Below are positions 56,278-64,000 of a DNA stretch of 64,000 bases, in pieces. This DNA is from Phaeobacter gallaeciensis. Its GTDB lineage: Bacteria > Pseudomonadota > Alphaproteobacteria > Rhodobacterales > Rhodobacteraceae. A model generated the notes under the pieces. It saw nothing but the letters and a program-made list of their open reading frames with translations, had not been told where the DNA came from and made no database searches. The translations under genes and the position numbers were made by a program. Position 1 is the stretch's first letter, and every line of letters begins with the position of its first letter. The DNA is taken from positions 3,138,001 through 3,202,000 of the forward strand of contig NZ_CP015124.1 of NCBI RefSeq assembly GCF_001678945.1. Direction: 5' to 3'.

Positions 56278-56724
56278 ATGCGAATTACAAAGAGGACGAA
56301 TATTGCCGTCCGGTTGCTGATGTACTGTGCGGCCAATGCTGACCGGTTGGTGACCAAATCAGAGATCGCAGAGTCCTGCAATATATCAGAAAATCATTTG
56401 GCGCAGGTGATCAATCAGCTGAGCCAGCTTGGCTACCTGCACACCCAGCGGGGCCGCAATGGCGGTATGAGCCTGGGGCGAACCGCCACTGAGATCCGGA
56501 TCGGTGACGTGTTTCGTCATATCGAAGGCGATCTGCCGATGGTGGAATGTTTTGCTGACGCCGATAACACCTGTCCCTTGGTCGATGCCTGCCGGCTGCG
56601 GCTGGCCCTTTCGGATGCGGCGCAGGCTTTTTACGAATCCCTCGACAACGTCTCATTGGATTCTCTGATCTGCGACAATCCGGATCTGATGCGCTTGCTG
56701 CAACCAGCTACCTGCACCCGGTGA
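56278..56724 (+). CDS. Rrf2-family Fe-S transcriptional regulator (NsrR/RirA-like)
   Basis: A 148-residue regulator. The N-terminal helix-turn-helix (TNIAVRLLMYCAAN, then NISENHLAQVINQLSQLGYL) and wing (RGRNGGMSL) are typical of Rrf2. Three cysteines, C91, C99 and C105, with spacing C-x7-C-x5-C, are placed to hold an Fe-S cluster, as in RirA and NsrR. NO sensing (NsrR-like) is my preference because of the FNR-type box upstream, but iron or cluster-status sensing is equally allowed by sequence. No nitric-oxide detoxification gene is adjacent. Confidence 0.88.
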   Translation: MRITKRTNIAVRLLMYCAANADRLVTKSEIAESCNISENHLAQVINQLSQLGYLHTQRGRNGGMSLGRTATEIRIGDVFRHIEGDLPMVECFADADNTCPLVDACRLRLALSDAAQAFYESLDNVSLDSLICDNPDLMRLLQPATCTR

Positions 56725-56757
56725 TCGCAGTTGCCGCCCCGTTGTCGGGGCAGCTGA

Positions 56758-59283
56758 TCAATCTCGGGCGCGCAGAATGCGGGCCGGGCGTGCCGCCAGC
56801 GGACGCAAGGCGAAGGCAAGACCGGCCAGCAGTGTCGTCAGGATTCCGCCGCCGACCACGGCCAGCGCATTCGGCCAGATGATGCTGTAGCTGGTTTCAA
56901 ACACATAGGAATTCACTGCCCAGGCTCCGGCGATACCTGCCGCCAGCGCCACCATGCCCGCGCCTGCGCCCAGAATGATGGAGCGCAACGCAAAGCTTTT
57001 CAGGATCTGCGCGCGTGGTGCCCCGAGTGTTTTCAGCAAAGCAGCCTCGTAGCGGCGGGCGGGTTCTCCGGCGGCTGCGGTGCCAAGCAGCACCAGGAAC
57101 CCGGTCAGCAGAGTTGCCGCCGCCCCGTATGAAGTCGCCGCTGCCAGCTGGCGCAGGATGTCGGACACCCGGTCCACCGCATCGCGCACCCGGATCGCGG
57201 TGATATTCGGCATTTCCTGGGCCAGATCCCGCAGGATCTGCGCCTCGGCCTGCTCTTCGGCATAGACGGTGGCGATATAGCTGTGCGGCGCAGCGGCTAG
57301 CGCGGATTCGTTCATGGCAATCACGAAACCCATCCCGGCGGTGGAAAAATCGACCGAGCGGAAACTGGTGACTGTGGCGGTGATGTCGCGGCCCAGTACA
57401 TTCACCGTCATGGTGTCGCCAATGGCAATGCCGAGCTCTCCGGCCTCTTCTTCGGCCAGGCTGATCTGTGGCGGACCGTTGTAGTCTTCGCCCCACCATT
57501 CCCCTGCAGTGACTTGGGTATTTTCGGGCTTGGCGCCTGCGTAGGTGAGGCCACGGTCGCCGCGCACCACCCAGTGATCTCCAGCGACTTCGCTGGCGGG
57601 CTGACCGTTGATGCCAGTCACGACCCCGCGCAGCATCGGCGCGCTTTCGATACGGCTGACGGCGGGGTCACCTTCGACCCGATCCAGAAAGGCGGGCATC
57701 TGATCGCGCTGGATGTCGACGAAGAAATAGGAGGGCGCGACATCTGGCAGGGTGCCGGTGATGGCGCGGCGCATATTGCCGTCGATCTGTCCGATGGCGG
57801 CCAGAACAGTCAGGCCAAGACCCAGCGCCAGAACGGCTGGAACCGCGCCATCGCGGGAGGTGCCAATCGCCGCTAGCGCCCATCGCAGGGCCGGGCGTCC
57901 ACGGGCAATGCGCGCGGCGCGCCGGGCCAGACCGCCAAGGATCAGCGCGGCCACCATCAGGACGGCCAGCGCCCCGCCCAGGCCGCCAGCAGTCCAGAGC
58001 GTCAGCCGCACCGATCCGCTGAACAGGGCCGCCGCGGCCACCAGCAGCGCCAGTGCCAGCGCGGTTGCGAGCACATAACGGGGCGCGGGCAGGCTGCTGC
58101 CACCGGCAAAGGCATCGCGGAACAGCGCCGCTGCGCGGATCCGCTCAGCCCGGGCCAGCGGCCAGAGCGCAAAGATGAAGGCGGTCAGCAGACCATAAAG
58201 CGCCGCCTCGGCCAGCGCGCCGGGGTAGACGGAGAAGACCGCGGGAAATGGCAATTGCGCGGCGATCAGCGGCCCCACCAGAACCGGTCCAAGCCCGCCG
58301 ATCGCCATGCCCATGGCAATGCCCAAGAGCGCCAGCACCCCGATTTGCAGGAAATAGGTGAGAAAGATCACCTGCCGCCCGGCGCCAAGGGTGCGCAGGG
58401 TGGCAATGGTTTCGGTCTTGCCCGCCAGAAAGGCACGCACGGCGGCCGAAACGCCGACACCGCCCACCGCGAGACCGGAGAGGCCGACCAGAACCAGGAA
58501 CCCGCCCAGACGCTCCACAAAGGAAGTGATGCCCGGGGCGCCGTTGCGGGCATCGCGCCAGCGCATGCCGGAATTGGCAAACCGCTCCTCGGCGGCAGCT
58601 TGCAGCTGTTCAAGGTTTGCGCCGGGGGGCAGATCAAGCCGGTATTTTGAGGAATATAGCGTTCCCGGCTCTAGCAAGCCCGACTGCGCCAGCGCGTCAG
58701 TGGCAACAATGGTGCGCGGGCCAAGGGTGAAGCCGGATGCCGCCGCATCCGGCTCGTTTTCGATAATGGCCGCGAGGCGCAGATCCTGGGTACCAAGACG
58801 GAAGACATCCCCGGGCGCAAGGCCCAGACGATCCGCCAGAACCCGTTCCATCAGACCGCCGGGCACCCCGTTCGATCCCGCCAGCGCGTCTTCCAGCGGA
58901 ATGTCGGGCGAAAGGCGCAGGGTCCCCGTCAGCGGGTAAAGCCCATCGACCGCCTTCACCTGTGTCAGCGCGCGTTCCTCGCCCACTACTGCCATTGAGC
59001 GGAAGTCGGCAATTTCCGAACTGCGCTCGGCGATGGAGGCCATCCAGTCGCGCTCTTCCTCGTTGGCAAAGCGGTAGGTAAAGGACATCTCCGCATCGCC
59101 GCCCAGCATGGTGGCACCCTCGCGGGTTAGCCCGGCCTCGATCGAGGCGCGTATCGAACCGATGGCGGCGATCACCCCGACGCCCAGCGCAAGGCAGGCC
59201 AGGAAAATGCGAAAGCCCTTCAGCCCGCTGCGCAACTCACGCAGGGCAAAACGCCAGGCGAGGCGAAGATCTGGAAAACTCAT
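56758..59283 (-). CDS. FtsX-like ABC transporter permease (YbbP type)
   Basis: An 841-residue permease with two FtsX/MacB-type cores and about ten helices: one near the N terminus (LACLALGVGVIAAIGSIRASIEAGL), a block of helices at residues 255-460, and a C-terminal set (residues 700-830, with AALLKTLGAPRAQILKSFALRS). Large periplasmic domains lie between. This matches E. coli YbbP. It overlaps the ATPase gene by four bases, and together with the esterase gene forms the ybbP-ybbA-tesA arrangement. The transported or released substrate is unknown; mechanotransmission or lipid export is possible. Confidence 0.9.
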   Translation of the reverse strand: MSFPDLRLAWRFALRELRSGLKGFRIFLACLALGVGVIAAIGSIRASIEAGLTREGATMLGGDAEMSFTYRFANEEERDWMASIAERSSEIADFRSMAVVGEERALTQVKAVDGLYPLTGTLRLSPDIPLEDALAGSNGVPGGLMERVLADRLGLAPGDVFRLGTQDLRLAAIIENEPDAAASGFTLGPRTIVATDALAQSGLLEPGTLYSSKYRLDLPPGANLEQLQAAAEERFANSGMRWRDARNGAPGITSFVERLGGFLVLVGLSGLAVGGVGVSAAVRAFLAGKTETIATLRTLGAGRQVIFLTYFLQIGVLALLGIAMGMAIGGLGPVLVGPLIAAQLPFPAVFSVYPGALAEAALYGLLTAFIFALWPLARAERIRAAALFRDAFAGGSSLPAPRYVLATALALALLVAAAALFSGSVRLTLWTAGGLGGALAVLMVAALILGGLARRAARIARGRPALRWALAAIGTSRDGAVPAVLALGLGLTVLAAIGQIDGNMRRAITGTLPDVAPSYFFVDIQRDQMPAFLDRVEGDPAVSRIESAPMLRGVVTGINGQPASEVAGDHWVVRGDRGLTYAGAKPENTQVTAGEWWGEDYNGPPQISLAEEEAGELGIAIGDTMTVNVLGRDITATVTSFRSVDFSTAGMGFVIAMNESALAAAPHSYIATVYAEEQAEAQILRDLAQEMPNITAIRVRDAVDRVSDILRQLAAATSYGAAATLLTGFLVLLGTAAAGEPARRYEAALLKTLGAPRAQILKSFALRSIILGAGAGMVALAAGIAGAWAVNSYVFETSYSIIWPNALAVVGGGILTTLLAGLAFALRPLAARPARILRARD

Positions 59284-59987
59284 TCCGCGGCCTCATGCGC
59301 GGCCCGATCATCCAGCAGATGCCCATCGCGCAGCCGCACGACCCGGTCGCAGCGGGCGGCGAGTTCCGGCGCATGGGTGACCATGATCAGCGTGGCGCCG
59401 TAACGGTCGCGCAGGCCAAATAGCAGATCCATCACGGCGGCGCCGTTGGCCTCGTCCAGATTGCCGGTGGGTTCATCCGCCAGCAGGATCGCCGGGCGCG
59501 GCGCCAGCGCGCGGGCCAGCGCCACCCGCTGTTGTTCGCCGCCGGACAGCTGCGCCGGGTAGTGGCCTGAACGGTGGCCAAGACCGACAGCGTCGAGCTC
59601 CGCCTGCGCGCGTTCAAAGGCATCCGTAACCCCGGCCAGCTCAAGCGGGGTCGCCACGTTTTCCAGCGCTGTCATCGCTGGGATCAGGTGAAAGTTCTGA
59701 AAGACCACCCCCATGTGATCGCGGCGGAAATGGGCCAGCGCGTCTTCGTTCATCGCGGTCAGATCCTGCCCCAGTGCCGTAATGGTACCACCGGTGGCTT
59801 GTTCAAGCCCGCCCATCAGCATCAAGAGCGAGGATTTCCCCGATCCCGAGGCGCCGATCATGCCCAGTGTCTCGCCCTTGTGCACATCCAGGGTGATGTC
59901 CTGCAAAATACGGACGGGACCGGTATTGCCATTCAGGGTCAAAGACGCATCTTTGAGGTGAAGAACGGGGCGGTTTTGATCTGTCAT
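59280..59987 (-). CDS. ABC transporter ATP-binding protein (YbbA/LolD type)
   Basis: A 235-residue ATPase with Walker [22 protein letters not shown]-loop [17 protein letters not shown], signature [16 protein letters not shown], Walker [13 protein letters not shown] and the H-loop histidine in MVTHAPELA. The start [16 protein letters not shown] at 59987 replaces the longer frame to 60434, which lies in the esterase region. It is the partner of the permease downstream (four-base overlap) and is divergent from the esterase gene, an arrangement also seen in E. coli. Confidence 0.93.
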   Translation of the reverse strand: MTDQNRPVLHLKDASLTLNGNTGPVRILQDITLDVHKGETLGMIGASGSGKSSLLMLMGGLEQATGGTITALGQDLTAMNEDALAHFRRDHMGVVFQNFHLIPAMTALENVATPLELAGVTDAFERAQAELDAVGLGHRSGHYPAQLSGGEQQRVALARALAPRPAILLADEPTGNLDEANGAAVMDLLFGLRDRYGATLIMVTHAPELAARCDRVVRLRDGHLLDDRAAHEAAE

Positions 59988-60036
59988 AAAGGCGGCCTGT
60001 TGAATGTGTTCTTTCGGATATGGAGCGATTGTGACA

Positions 60037-60678
60037 ATGCGCAAGGTATGGGTGATAATCGGATTTCTGATCAGTGTCTCTGCGGCCTGGGCAGAACCGG
60101 TGCGGATCACGGCGTTTGGCGACAGTCTGGTGCAGGGATATGGCCTGCCACAGGGGGATGGATTCGTGCCCCAGCTGGAACACTGGCTGCAGGAGCACGG
60201 CGCCGAGGTCGAGATCACCAACGCGGGCGTCTCGGGGGACACGAGCGCGGGCGGGGCGGCGCGGATCGACTGGACGCTGGCGGATGACCCCGACGCTCTG
60301 ATCGTCCTTCTGGGCGGCAACGATCTGCTGCGCGGCCTGTCGGCCGAGGAAATGCGCGCCAATTTGAGCAAGATCCTGAGCGCCGCAGAACAGGCCGACA
60401 CCGAGGTCCTGCTGGTCGGCATGCGGGCGCCCAATAACTATGGACCCGATTATCGGGCCGCGTTCAACGCTGTGTACCCGGATCTGGCCAAGGAGTTCGG
60501 TGCCCTGCTGCACCCGGATGCCTTCGCCGGGATTTTTGAACGTGTCGGAGGGGATCCCGCCAAGGCGCAAGAATTCATGCAGGACGACGATATCCACCCA
60601 AATGCCGAAGGCGTTCGGGAAAATATCGAGGCGCTAGGTCCGGTCGCGCTGCAACTCGTGGCACGGGTTTCGGGCTGA
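60037..60678 (+). CDS. tesA: SGNH-family arylesterase / lysophospholipase-like (TesA type)
   Basis: A 213-residue periplasmic esterase: signal peptide (MRKVWVIIGFLISVSAAWA, cut before EPV), block I AFGDSLVQGYGL with the catalytic serine, block II GVSGDTSAGGAARIDWTL, block III LLGGNDLLRG and block V DDIHPNAEGVRENI with the Asp-His pair. TesA acts as thioesterase, protease I and lysophospholipase L1. ATG 60037 has GGAGCG upstream; the ATG at 60004 is less likely. It is divergent from the ABC ATPase gene by 49 bases. Confidence 0.9.
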   Translation: MRKVWVIIGFLISVSAAWAEPVRITAFGDSLVQGYGLPQGDGFVPQLEHWLQEHGAEVEITNAGVSGDTSAGGAARIDWTLADDPDALIVLLGGNDLLRGLSAEEMRANLSKILSAAEQADTEVLLVGMRAPNNYGPDYRAAFNAVYPDLAKEFGALLHPDAFAGIFERVGGDPAKAQEFMQDDDIHPNAEGVRENIEALGPVALQLVARVSG

Positions 60679-60775
60679 GCCGCCCCTTAACACTGCGGCA
60701 AGAACGACCGAGAAAGCAGCCCCCAAGCAGGGAGCTGCAGCATCGTAGCGCTGGTCCGGAGGAATTACCCGGCAG

Positions 60776-60982
60776 TCAGAGCAGTTGAAGATCCACGGCC
60801 GACTCGCGGCCATCACGGCCCGGTTGCAGCTCGTAGGATACTTTTTGGTTGTCTGCGAGGCCGGTCAGGCCCGAGCGTTCAACCGCTGAAATGTGAACAA
60901 ATACGTCTTTGCCGCCCGCATCGGGGGCAATAAATCCATAGCCTTTGGTTGTGTTGAACCATTTGACGGTGCCTGTGGCCAT
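60776..60982 (-). CDS. cold-shock protein (CspA family), copy 2
   Basis: A 68-residue cold-shock domain protein, MATGTVKWFNTTKGYGFIAP, with both RNA-binding motifs. By eye it differs from copy 1 at 14.3 kb at about 13 of 68 positions, mostly outside the binding surface. The start codon is followed by the usual TVKWFN. The 230 bases upstream to the L,D-transpeptidase gene contain no gene and could include a long untranslated leader, common for csp mRNAs, but I see no clear promoter. Confidence 0.94.
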   Translation of the reverse strand: MATGTVKWFNTTKGYGFIAPDAGGKDVFVHISAVERSGLTGLADNQKVSYELQPGRDGRESAVDLQLL

Positions 60983-61212
60983 CGTCTGTACTCCTAAAGT
61001 CTAGTCTCAGTCTAACCGCCGGTGCGGTCAGGCGGCCGCATCAGCAGATGGTCACGACCGTGCCTGTAAGGCGTACAGTAATGTCATTCGCGTAACGTCG
61101 CAGTAACAGCATTGGCCATCCTGCCCCCATCACGCAAGAAAAACGCGCGCCTTATCTTGGTGGGGATTTTTGCTGTGTGGCTAAAATGCGCCTGTTGCGA
61201 TGCGCGCGGCGC

Positions 61213-61764
61213 CTAAAGAACGGTCACGACGGTGCCCAGCGGAACCCGTTCATAAAGGTCCACCACATGTTCGTTCAGCATGCGAATGCAGCCGTTGGAA
61301 ACCGAATGCCCGATGGTGTCCGGCTGGTTGGTGCCATGGATGCGGAAATAGGTGTCGATGCCGTTCTGAAACAGGTAAAGAGCCCGCGCGCCCAATGGGT
61401 TATCGGGGCCGCCCGGCTGAATATACTTGTTGCCTGCAAACCGGCTGTAGGTGCGCGGGCTGCGCTCGATCATTTCCTGAGTCGGCCGCCAGGTGGGCCA
61501 TTCCTTCTTGGCCTCGATCACCGCGCTGCCGGTGAATTCCAGGCCCGCCCGGCCGACCCCGACCCCATAACGGATCGCCTTGCGGGGCTCTGTCACGAAA
61601 TAGAGGTAATAGGACCGGGGCAGGACCAGAATTTGCCCGGGGGCGAATTCTTTCTTGATTCTCACGACCTGAGGAGTCGGATCGAAAGCACCCTCAGCAG
61701 CGGCAAAACCAGGAAGGGTCGCGGCGAGGGCGGAACTGGCGAGAAACAGGCGGCGTGAAATCAT
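61213..61764 (-). CDS. L,D-transpeptidase (YkuD domain)
   Basis: A 183-residue exported enzyme. A Tat-like signal (MISRRLFLASSALAATLPGFAAA) is followed by the YkuD domain from about residue 33. The catalytic block FRIHGTNQPDTIGHSVSNGCIRM carries the conserved His, Gly and Cys of the SxGCxR motif. These enzymes make 3-3 crosslinks in peptidoglycan or attach proteins to it. GAGG precedes the ATG. The gap of 234 bases to trxC upstream holds no gene. Confidence 0.92.
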   Translation of the reverse strand: MISRRLFLASSALAATLPGFAAAEGAFDPTPQVVRIKKEFAPGQILVLPRSYYLYFVTEPRKAIRYGVGVGRAGLEFTGSAVIEAKKEWPTWRPTQEMIERSPRTYSRFAGNKYIQPGGPDNPLGARALYLFQNGIDTYFRIHGTNQPDTIGHSVSNGCIRMLNEHVVDLYERVPLGTVVTVL

Positions 61765-61998
61765 ATCGGCCTCATTTACTATGGAACGTTACAGATCAAT
61801 ATTTTGATCTGGTGCTGAATTTGCGTCAATGGGGCGGGAAGCATGCAGTCAGAGGTGTGATCACAATGACCTGAGGCGGTGATTGACTGTGCATGTGCGC
61901 CTCTTGCTGGAGCCGGTTTCATTCCTATATGGAATTTTGAATATTTCAGCAGAGGCGCAGCGCCCTCTGCACCAGACCCGTTTGAGTAGGATCCTGCC

Positions 61999-62430
61999 AT
62001 GGGAGCCAAAACCCTGACCTGCCTGTCCTGCGCCCAGCTGAATCGGGTGCCCGAGGAGAAACTGACCGCAGGCGCCAAGTGCGGCACCTGTGGCGCGGCT
62101 TTGATCCCGGATGCGCCGCTGGATATCGATCCGGCCATTCTGCAAAAGGCAGCCAAGAATGATGACCTGCCGCTGGTGGTGGATTTCTGGGCACCCTGGT
62201 GCGGCCCCTGCCGGATGATGGCGCCGGAGTTCTCCAAGGCGTCGAAGAAGCTGGCGGGCAAGGCGCGGCTGGTGAAGCTCAACACCCAGGATCACCAGTC
62301 CACCGGGACGCGTTATCGGATTCGCGGTATTCCGACCATGGTCGCTTTTGAGCGCGGCCGCGAGAGCAAGCGCCAGTCAGGCGCGCTGAGCGAAGGTCAG
62401 ATTGTGGGATGGGTGCAAAGCCCGGCGTAA
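61999..62430 (+). CDS. trxC: thioredoxin 2
   Basis: A 143-residue thioredoxin with the extra N-terminal zinc domain that defines TrxC: Cys pairs C8/C11 (LTCLSCAQ) and C28/C31 (KCGTCG). The thioredoxin domain has the active site FWAPWCGPCRMM (C68 and C71), the cis-proline in RGIPTMVAFERG and a typical C-terminal helix. In E. coli it is part of the oxidative-stress response. AGGATCC lies before the ATG. Confidence 0.95.
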   Translation: MGAKTLTCLSCAQLNRVPEEKLTAGAKCGTCGAALIPDAPLDIDPAILQKAAKNDDLPLVVDFWAPWCGPCRMMAPEFSKASKKLAGKARLVKLNTQDHQSTGTRYRIRGIPTMVAFERGRESKRQSGALSEGQIVGWVQSPA

Positions 62431-62471
62431 CGGTCGCCTAAACGGGCTGCGTTCGAGGCTGGACGCAGCGT

Positions 62472-62681
62472 TCAGGCCTCGGCCGTCGCCTCGTCAGTCA
62501 GGTGCGGTGCATCAGCAAGATTGCGCAACAGCACCGCAATCGTCAGCACCAGCGCTGTTGCAATGCCGACGCCGGAGTAGACCAGAAGGCTGGTCCAGAC
62601 GGAATGGCCCAGTACAACAAGGCTGAACAGCGCCGAGAAGAAACCGGTCAGCGTTCCCATCATGATGCCTGCAAGTGCCAT
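62472..62681 (-). CDS. small two-helix membrane protein of unknown function
   Basis: A 69-residue protein with two hydrophobic segments (about residues 3-25 and 29-51: MALAGIMMGTLTGFFSALF and LLVYSGVGIATALVLTIAVL) and an acidic C-terminal tail. I do not recognise a family. AGGAGA seven bases before the ATG supports translation. Codon use resembles the core genes. It converges with trxC. Confidence 0.65.
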   Translation of the reverse strand: MALAGIMMGTLTGFFSALFSLVVLGHSVWTSLLVYSGVGIATALVLTIAVLLRNLADAPHLTDEATAEA

Positions 62682-63021
62682 GTCTTCTCCTGTTTCCGGA
62701 CAGATCGGCGTAAGGAAGATACCTCAGCCCGTGTCTCTCACTACAGACAATAGTCCTTAAGATTTTGTTTAAATCTGGATGGGTCTGCGGCGAAGCTGTG
62801 GAAAATCCACGGCAGGGAGTGGGGCGGTTGGGGTGTGCTGCCCTGTGGCTTGGCGGACCCTGGCATCGGCACTGGCGATCTTCCTCTATGGGGCGTGTAG
62901 CCAAGTCGAACCTGATCTTGCCTTCTCGCAAAAAGCGTGCTCCGGCAAGACAACAGGACACAGGTGCATCTACTTAAGGCTAGTGCGAGCCGGAGTGGTC
63001 TGCGATGAATAATAAGTCCGG
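62682..63021. other. boundary region between core genome and the DarT/NADAR module
   Basis: These 340 bases hold no confident gene. Base composition changes inside it: the first two thirds are G+C-rich like the core, while the right end adjoins lower-G+C sequence. There is no tRNA, integrase gene, direct repeat or transposon end that I can see. A weak lipoprotein-like reading frame is listed separately. Confidence 0.5.
62845..63012 (+). CDS. possible small lipoprotein (doubtful)
   Basis: A 55-codon frame from GTG 62845 reads VAWRTLASALAIFLYGACSQ, a possible lipoprotein signal with the lipobox LYGAC, then 36 unremarkable residues with four cysteines. No good ribosome site or homologous motif supports it. 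It is listed because it is the only plausible frame in this gap; chance is the likelier explanation. Confidence 0.2.
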   Translation: MAWRTLASALAIFLYGACSQVEPDLAFSQKACSGKTTGHRCIYLRLVRAGVVCDE

Positions 63022-63678
63022 CTAACCGTGCCGTTGAGCATACATGAGCAACCTACGAAACACGTCGAAATCATGAACACACTCTGCAGCTTTCCCACGC
63101 ATTGACAGCGCGTGAAACTCAGCGACTGCCCGACCCTGACAGTTTACCGACTTGCTAGGAGTGAACTCGATATCCGAATAAGCAGCAAAGTGAAGGTTCG
63201 CTCGAATCCATTTCTCATGCGGAACGATTGCCCTGATATACAGCCAGTCGTAGAAGGCATTGACAGGCTCGGTCGGGAACTCTTGACCTAGAAAGCGAAA
63301 GCAAATGATGCGGCCCTGTCCGAGACGCCTGATTTCCTTTTTTGCTTTGAACGGATCGAGGTCCATTAGAATTTCATGTTGGCCGGAATGCTCGAACACT
63401 TTCGAACTCTGGTACACGCTCTCAAGGCTCTTCATGGCCCCGCCTACTTCAATTTTCAGATTGAACGCACTTAGGCGCTTTCCCACTTCTAAAGGAGATT
63501 TGGTTGAGATCTCCAAGACGGGATATATCCCTAGTTCCCTAGCCTTACTATGCAGCTCTGCAATATTTTTCTGCTTTTGTGATACAGAAAAGCCACCATG
63601 CCAGTTGATGCTAACTGGCAGCTCCTCTACTAAAGGCCCTCTTTCAGCTCGAGGTATGAATATGGGTCTTACGGCCAA
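63022..63678 (-). CDS. NADAR-fold (DUF6977-type) partner of DarT, probable antitoxin
   Basis: About 218 residues. NWHGGFSVSQKQKNIAELHSKA, LEISTKSPLEVGKRLSAFNL, SLESVYQSSKVFE and PVNAFYDWLYIRAIVPHEKW match the DarT1-associated NADAR family as I know it. Such proteins remove ADP-ribose from DNA guanine and so undo DarT1 damage. TTG 63678 (LAVRPIFIPRAERGP), four bases after the toxin stop, fits the family N terminus. ATG 63747, inside the toxin gene, is an alternative. The order toxin then antitoxin on one strand is usual for DarTG. The G+C is clearly lower than in the core genes, suggesting transfer. Confidence 0.82.
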   Translation of the reverse strand: MAVRPIFIPRAERGPLVEELPVSINWHGGFSVSQKQKNIAELHSKARELGIYPVLEISTKSPLEVGKRLSAFNLKIEVGGAMKSLESVYQSSKVFEHSGQHEILMDLDPFKAKKEIRRLGQGRIICFRFLGQEFPTEPVNAFYDWLYIRAIVPHEKWIRANLHFAAYSDIEFTPSKSVNCQGRAVAEFHALSMRGKAAECVHDFDVFRRLLMYAQRHG

Positions 63679-63682
63679 TGCT

Positions 63683-64000
63683 TTAACTAGAGCTCCGGCA
63701 CGATAGTAGTTTATTGCGAGGCACCTGCGTACACACCAGTACTTCAACCCGGCTCATTTTATCAACTCGTTCTTTGATATCCGCAAACTTTAGGCCATGG
63801 TCCTTGAGCCACACTTCGTAGTCTAGATCTTCGAGGGCTTCACTGACAGGGTGAAAACGGGCGCCTGTAGTGTTGGCCATTTCACTACAGATCAAGGTGT
63901 TAGGAAGAAGTAAAACGCTTGGGCACACTGATATCATAACTTGGTTCGGATGCCTTCCGTCTTGTCTGCAAGTGTATGCCATGGGGTTTCTGGGAGTGAA
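63683..64000 (-). CDS. DarT-type DNA ADP-ribosyltransferase toxin, C-terminal part (5' end outside window)
   Basis: The frame is open to the right edge; about 105 C-terminal residues are visible. FTPRNPMAY at the edge is the DarT block usually written YFxPRNPM, and SRVEVLVCTQVP carries the catalytic glutamate of the family (xEVLV, then VP). Between them ANTTGARFHP corresponds to the ARTT-loop region. DarT enzymes attach ADP-ribose to bases of single-stranded DNA, here probably guanine because the partner is NADAR-type. They block replication and act in phage defence. The C terminus is short (ends LLSCRSSS). The promoter must lie outside the window. Confidence 0.8.
   Translation of the reverse strand, partial: FTPRNPMAYTCRQDGRHPNQVMISVCPSVLLLPNTLICSEMANTTGARFHPVSEALEDLDYEVWLKDHGLKFADIKERVDKMSRVEVLVCTQVPRNKLLSCRSSS

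Noticed and set aside
63683-63747. Frameshift joining the DarT fragment to the NADAR frame
   Set aside because: The NADAR frame is open through the end of darT, but a TTG start right after the toxin stop restores the family N terminus, so two intact adjacent genes explain the sequence without a frameshift.

Overview
The window looks like chromosomal DNA of an alphaproteobacterium of the family Rhodobacteraceae, most likely the marine Roseobacter group. The reasons are the high G+C (about 62% in a line I counted), a split paa gene cluster with a TetR-type regulator, an Fe-S photolyase, a second-type heat-shock sigma factor with an ECF-like promoter, and the order mreB-mreC-mreD-mrdA-rodA. Almost all of it is dense core genome. 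I found no rRNA, tRNA, insertion sequence, prophage or CRISPR array.

Layout. 0-7 kb: the end of a folate gene and folP, two EamA exporters, ilvC divergent from a pair of Lrp regulators, and a class V aminotransferase. 7-14 kb: a phenylacetyl-CoA degradation cluster, with paaZ-paaX-hydrolase leftward and paaG-paaI-paaK-paaR rightward around a shared promoter carrying a TetR-type palindrome. 14-25 kb: cspA, trpS, a rhomboid-fold protein without its catalytic residues, murJ-glnD-lppC leftward, then rsmI-yraN and gshB. 24-28 kb: comM/yifB, a GST, and a cobC-like/cobU pair. 28-35 kb: rpoH coupled to a ChaN-like gene, then coaBC, dut, a membrane-anchored MoeB/ThiF protein, a small unknown and an M3 peptidase. 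35-42 kb: the rod-shape operon with a VOC/ghrA tail. 42-56 kb: rlmJ, leuA with a leucine-rich leader peptide, an Fe-S photolyase, an exported protein of about 18 MORN repeats, nadE, an FAD oxidoreductase, a metallo-hydrolase, gltX, and a DUF2254/gamma-glutamylcyclotransferase pair. 56-62.7 kb: an Rrf2 regulator behind an FNR-type box, a YbbP/YbbA/TesA-like module, a second csp gene, an L,D-transpeptidase, trxC and a small membrane protein.

The last kilobase differs. Its G+C drops (40% and 52% in two 60-base lines I counted), and it carries, leftward, the C-terminal part of a DarT-type DNA ADP-ribosyltransferase followed immediately by a NADAR-fold partner. This is a toxin-antitoxin/anti-phage module cut by the window edge, and the clearest accessory system here.

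The most useful regulatory observations are a putative leaderless leucine leader peptide upstream of leuA, an FNR-type box placed about 40 bases before the predicted Rrf2 start site, an ECF-sigma-like promoter in front of rpoH, a palindrome between paaZ and paaG, and a palindrome running into the start codon of the first Lrp gene. All functional statements are read from sequence and family knowledge; no database search was run.
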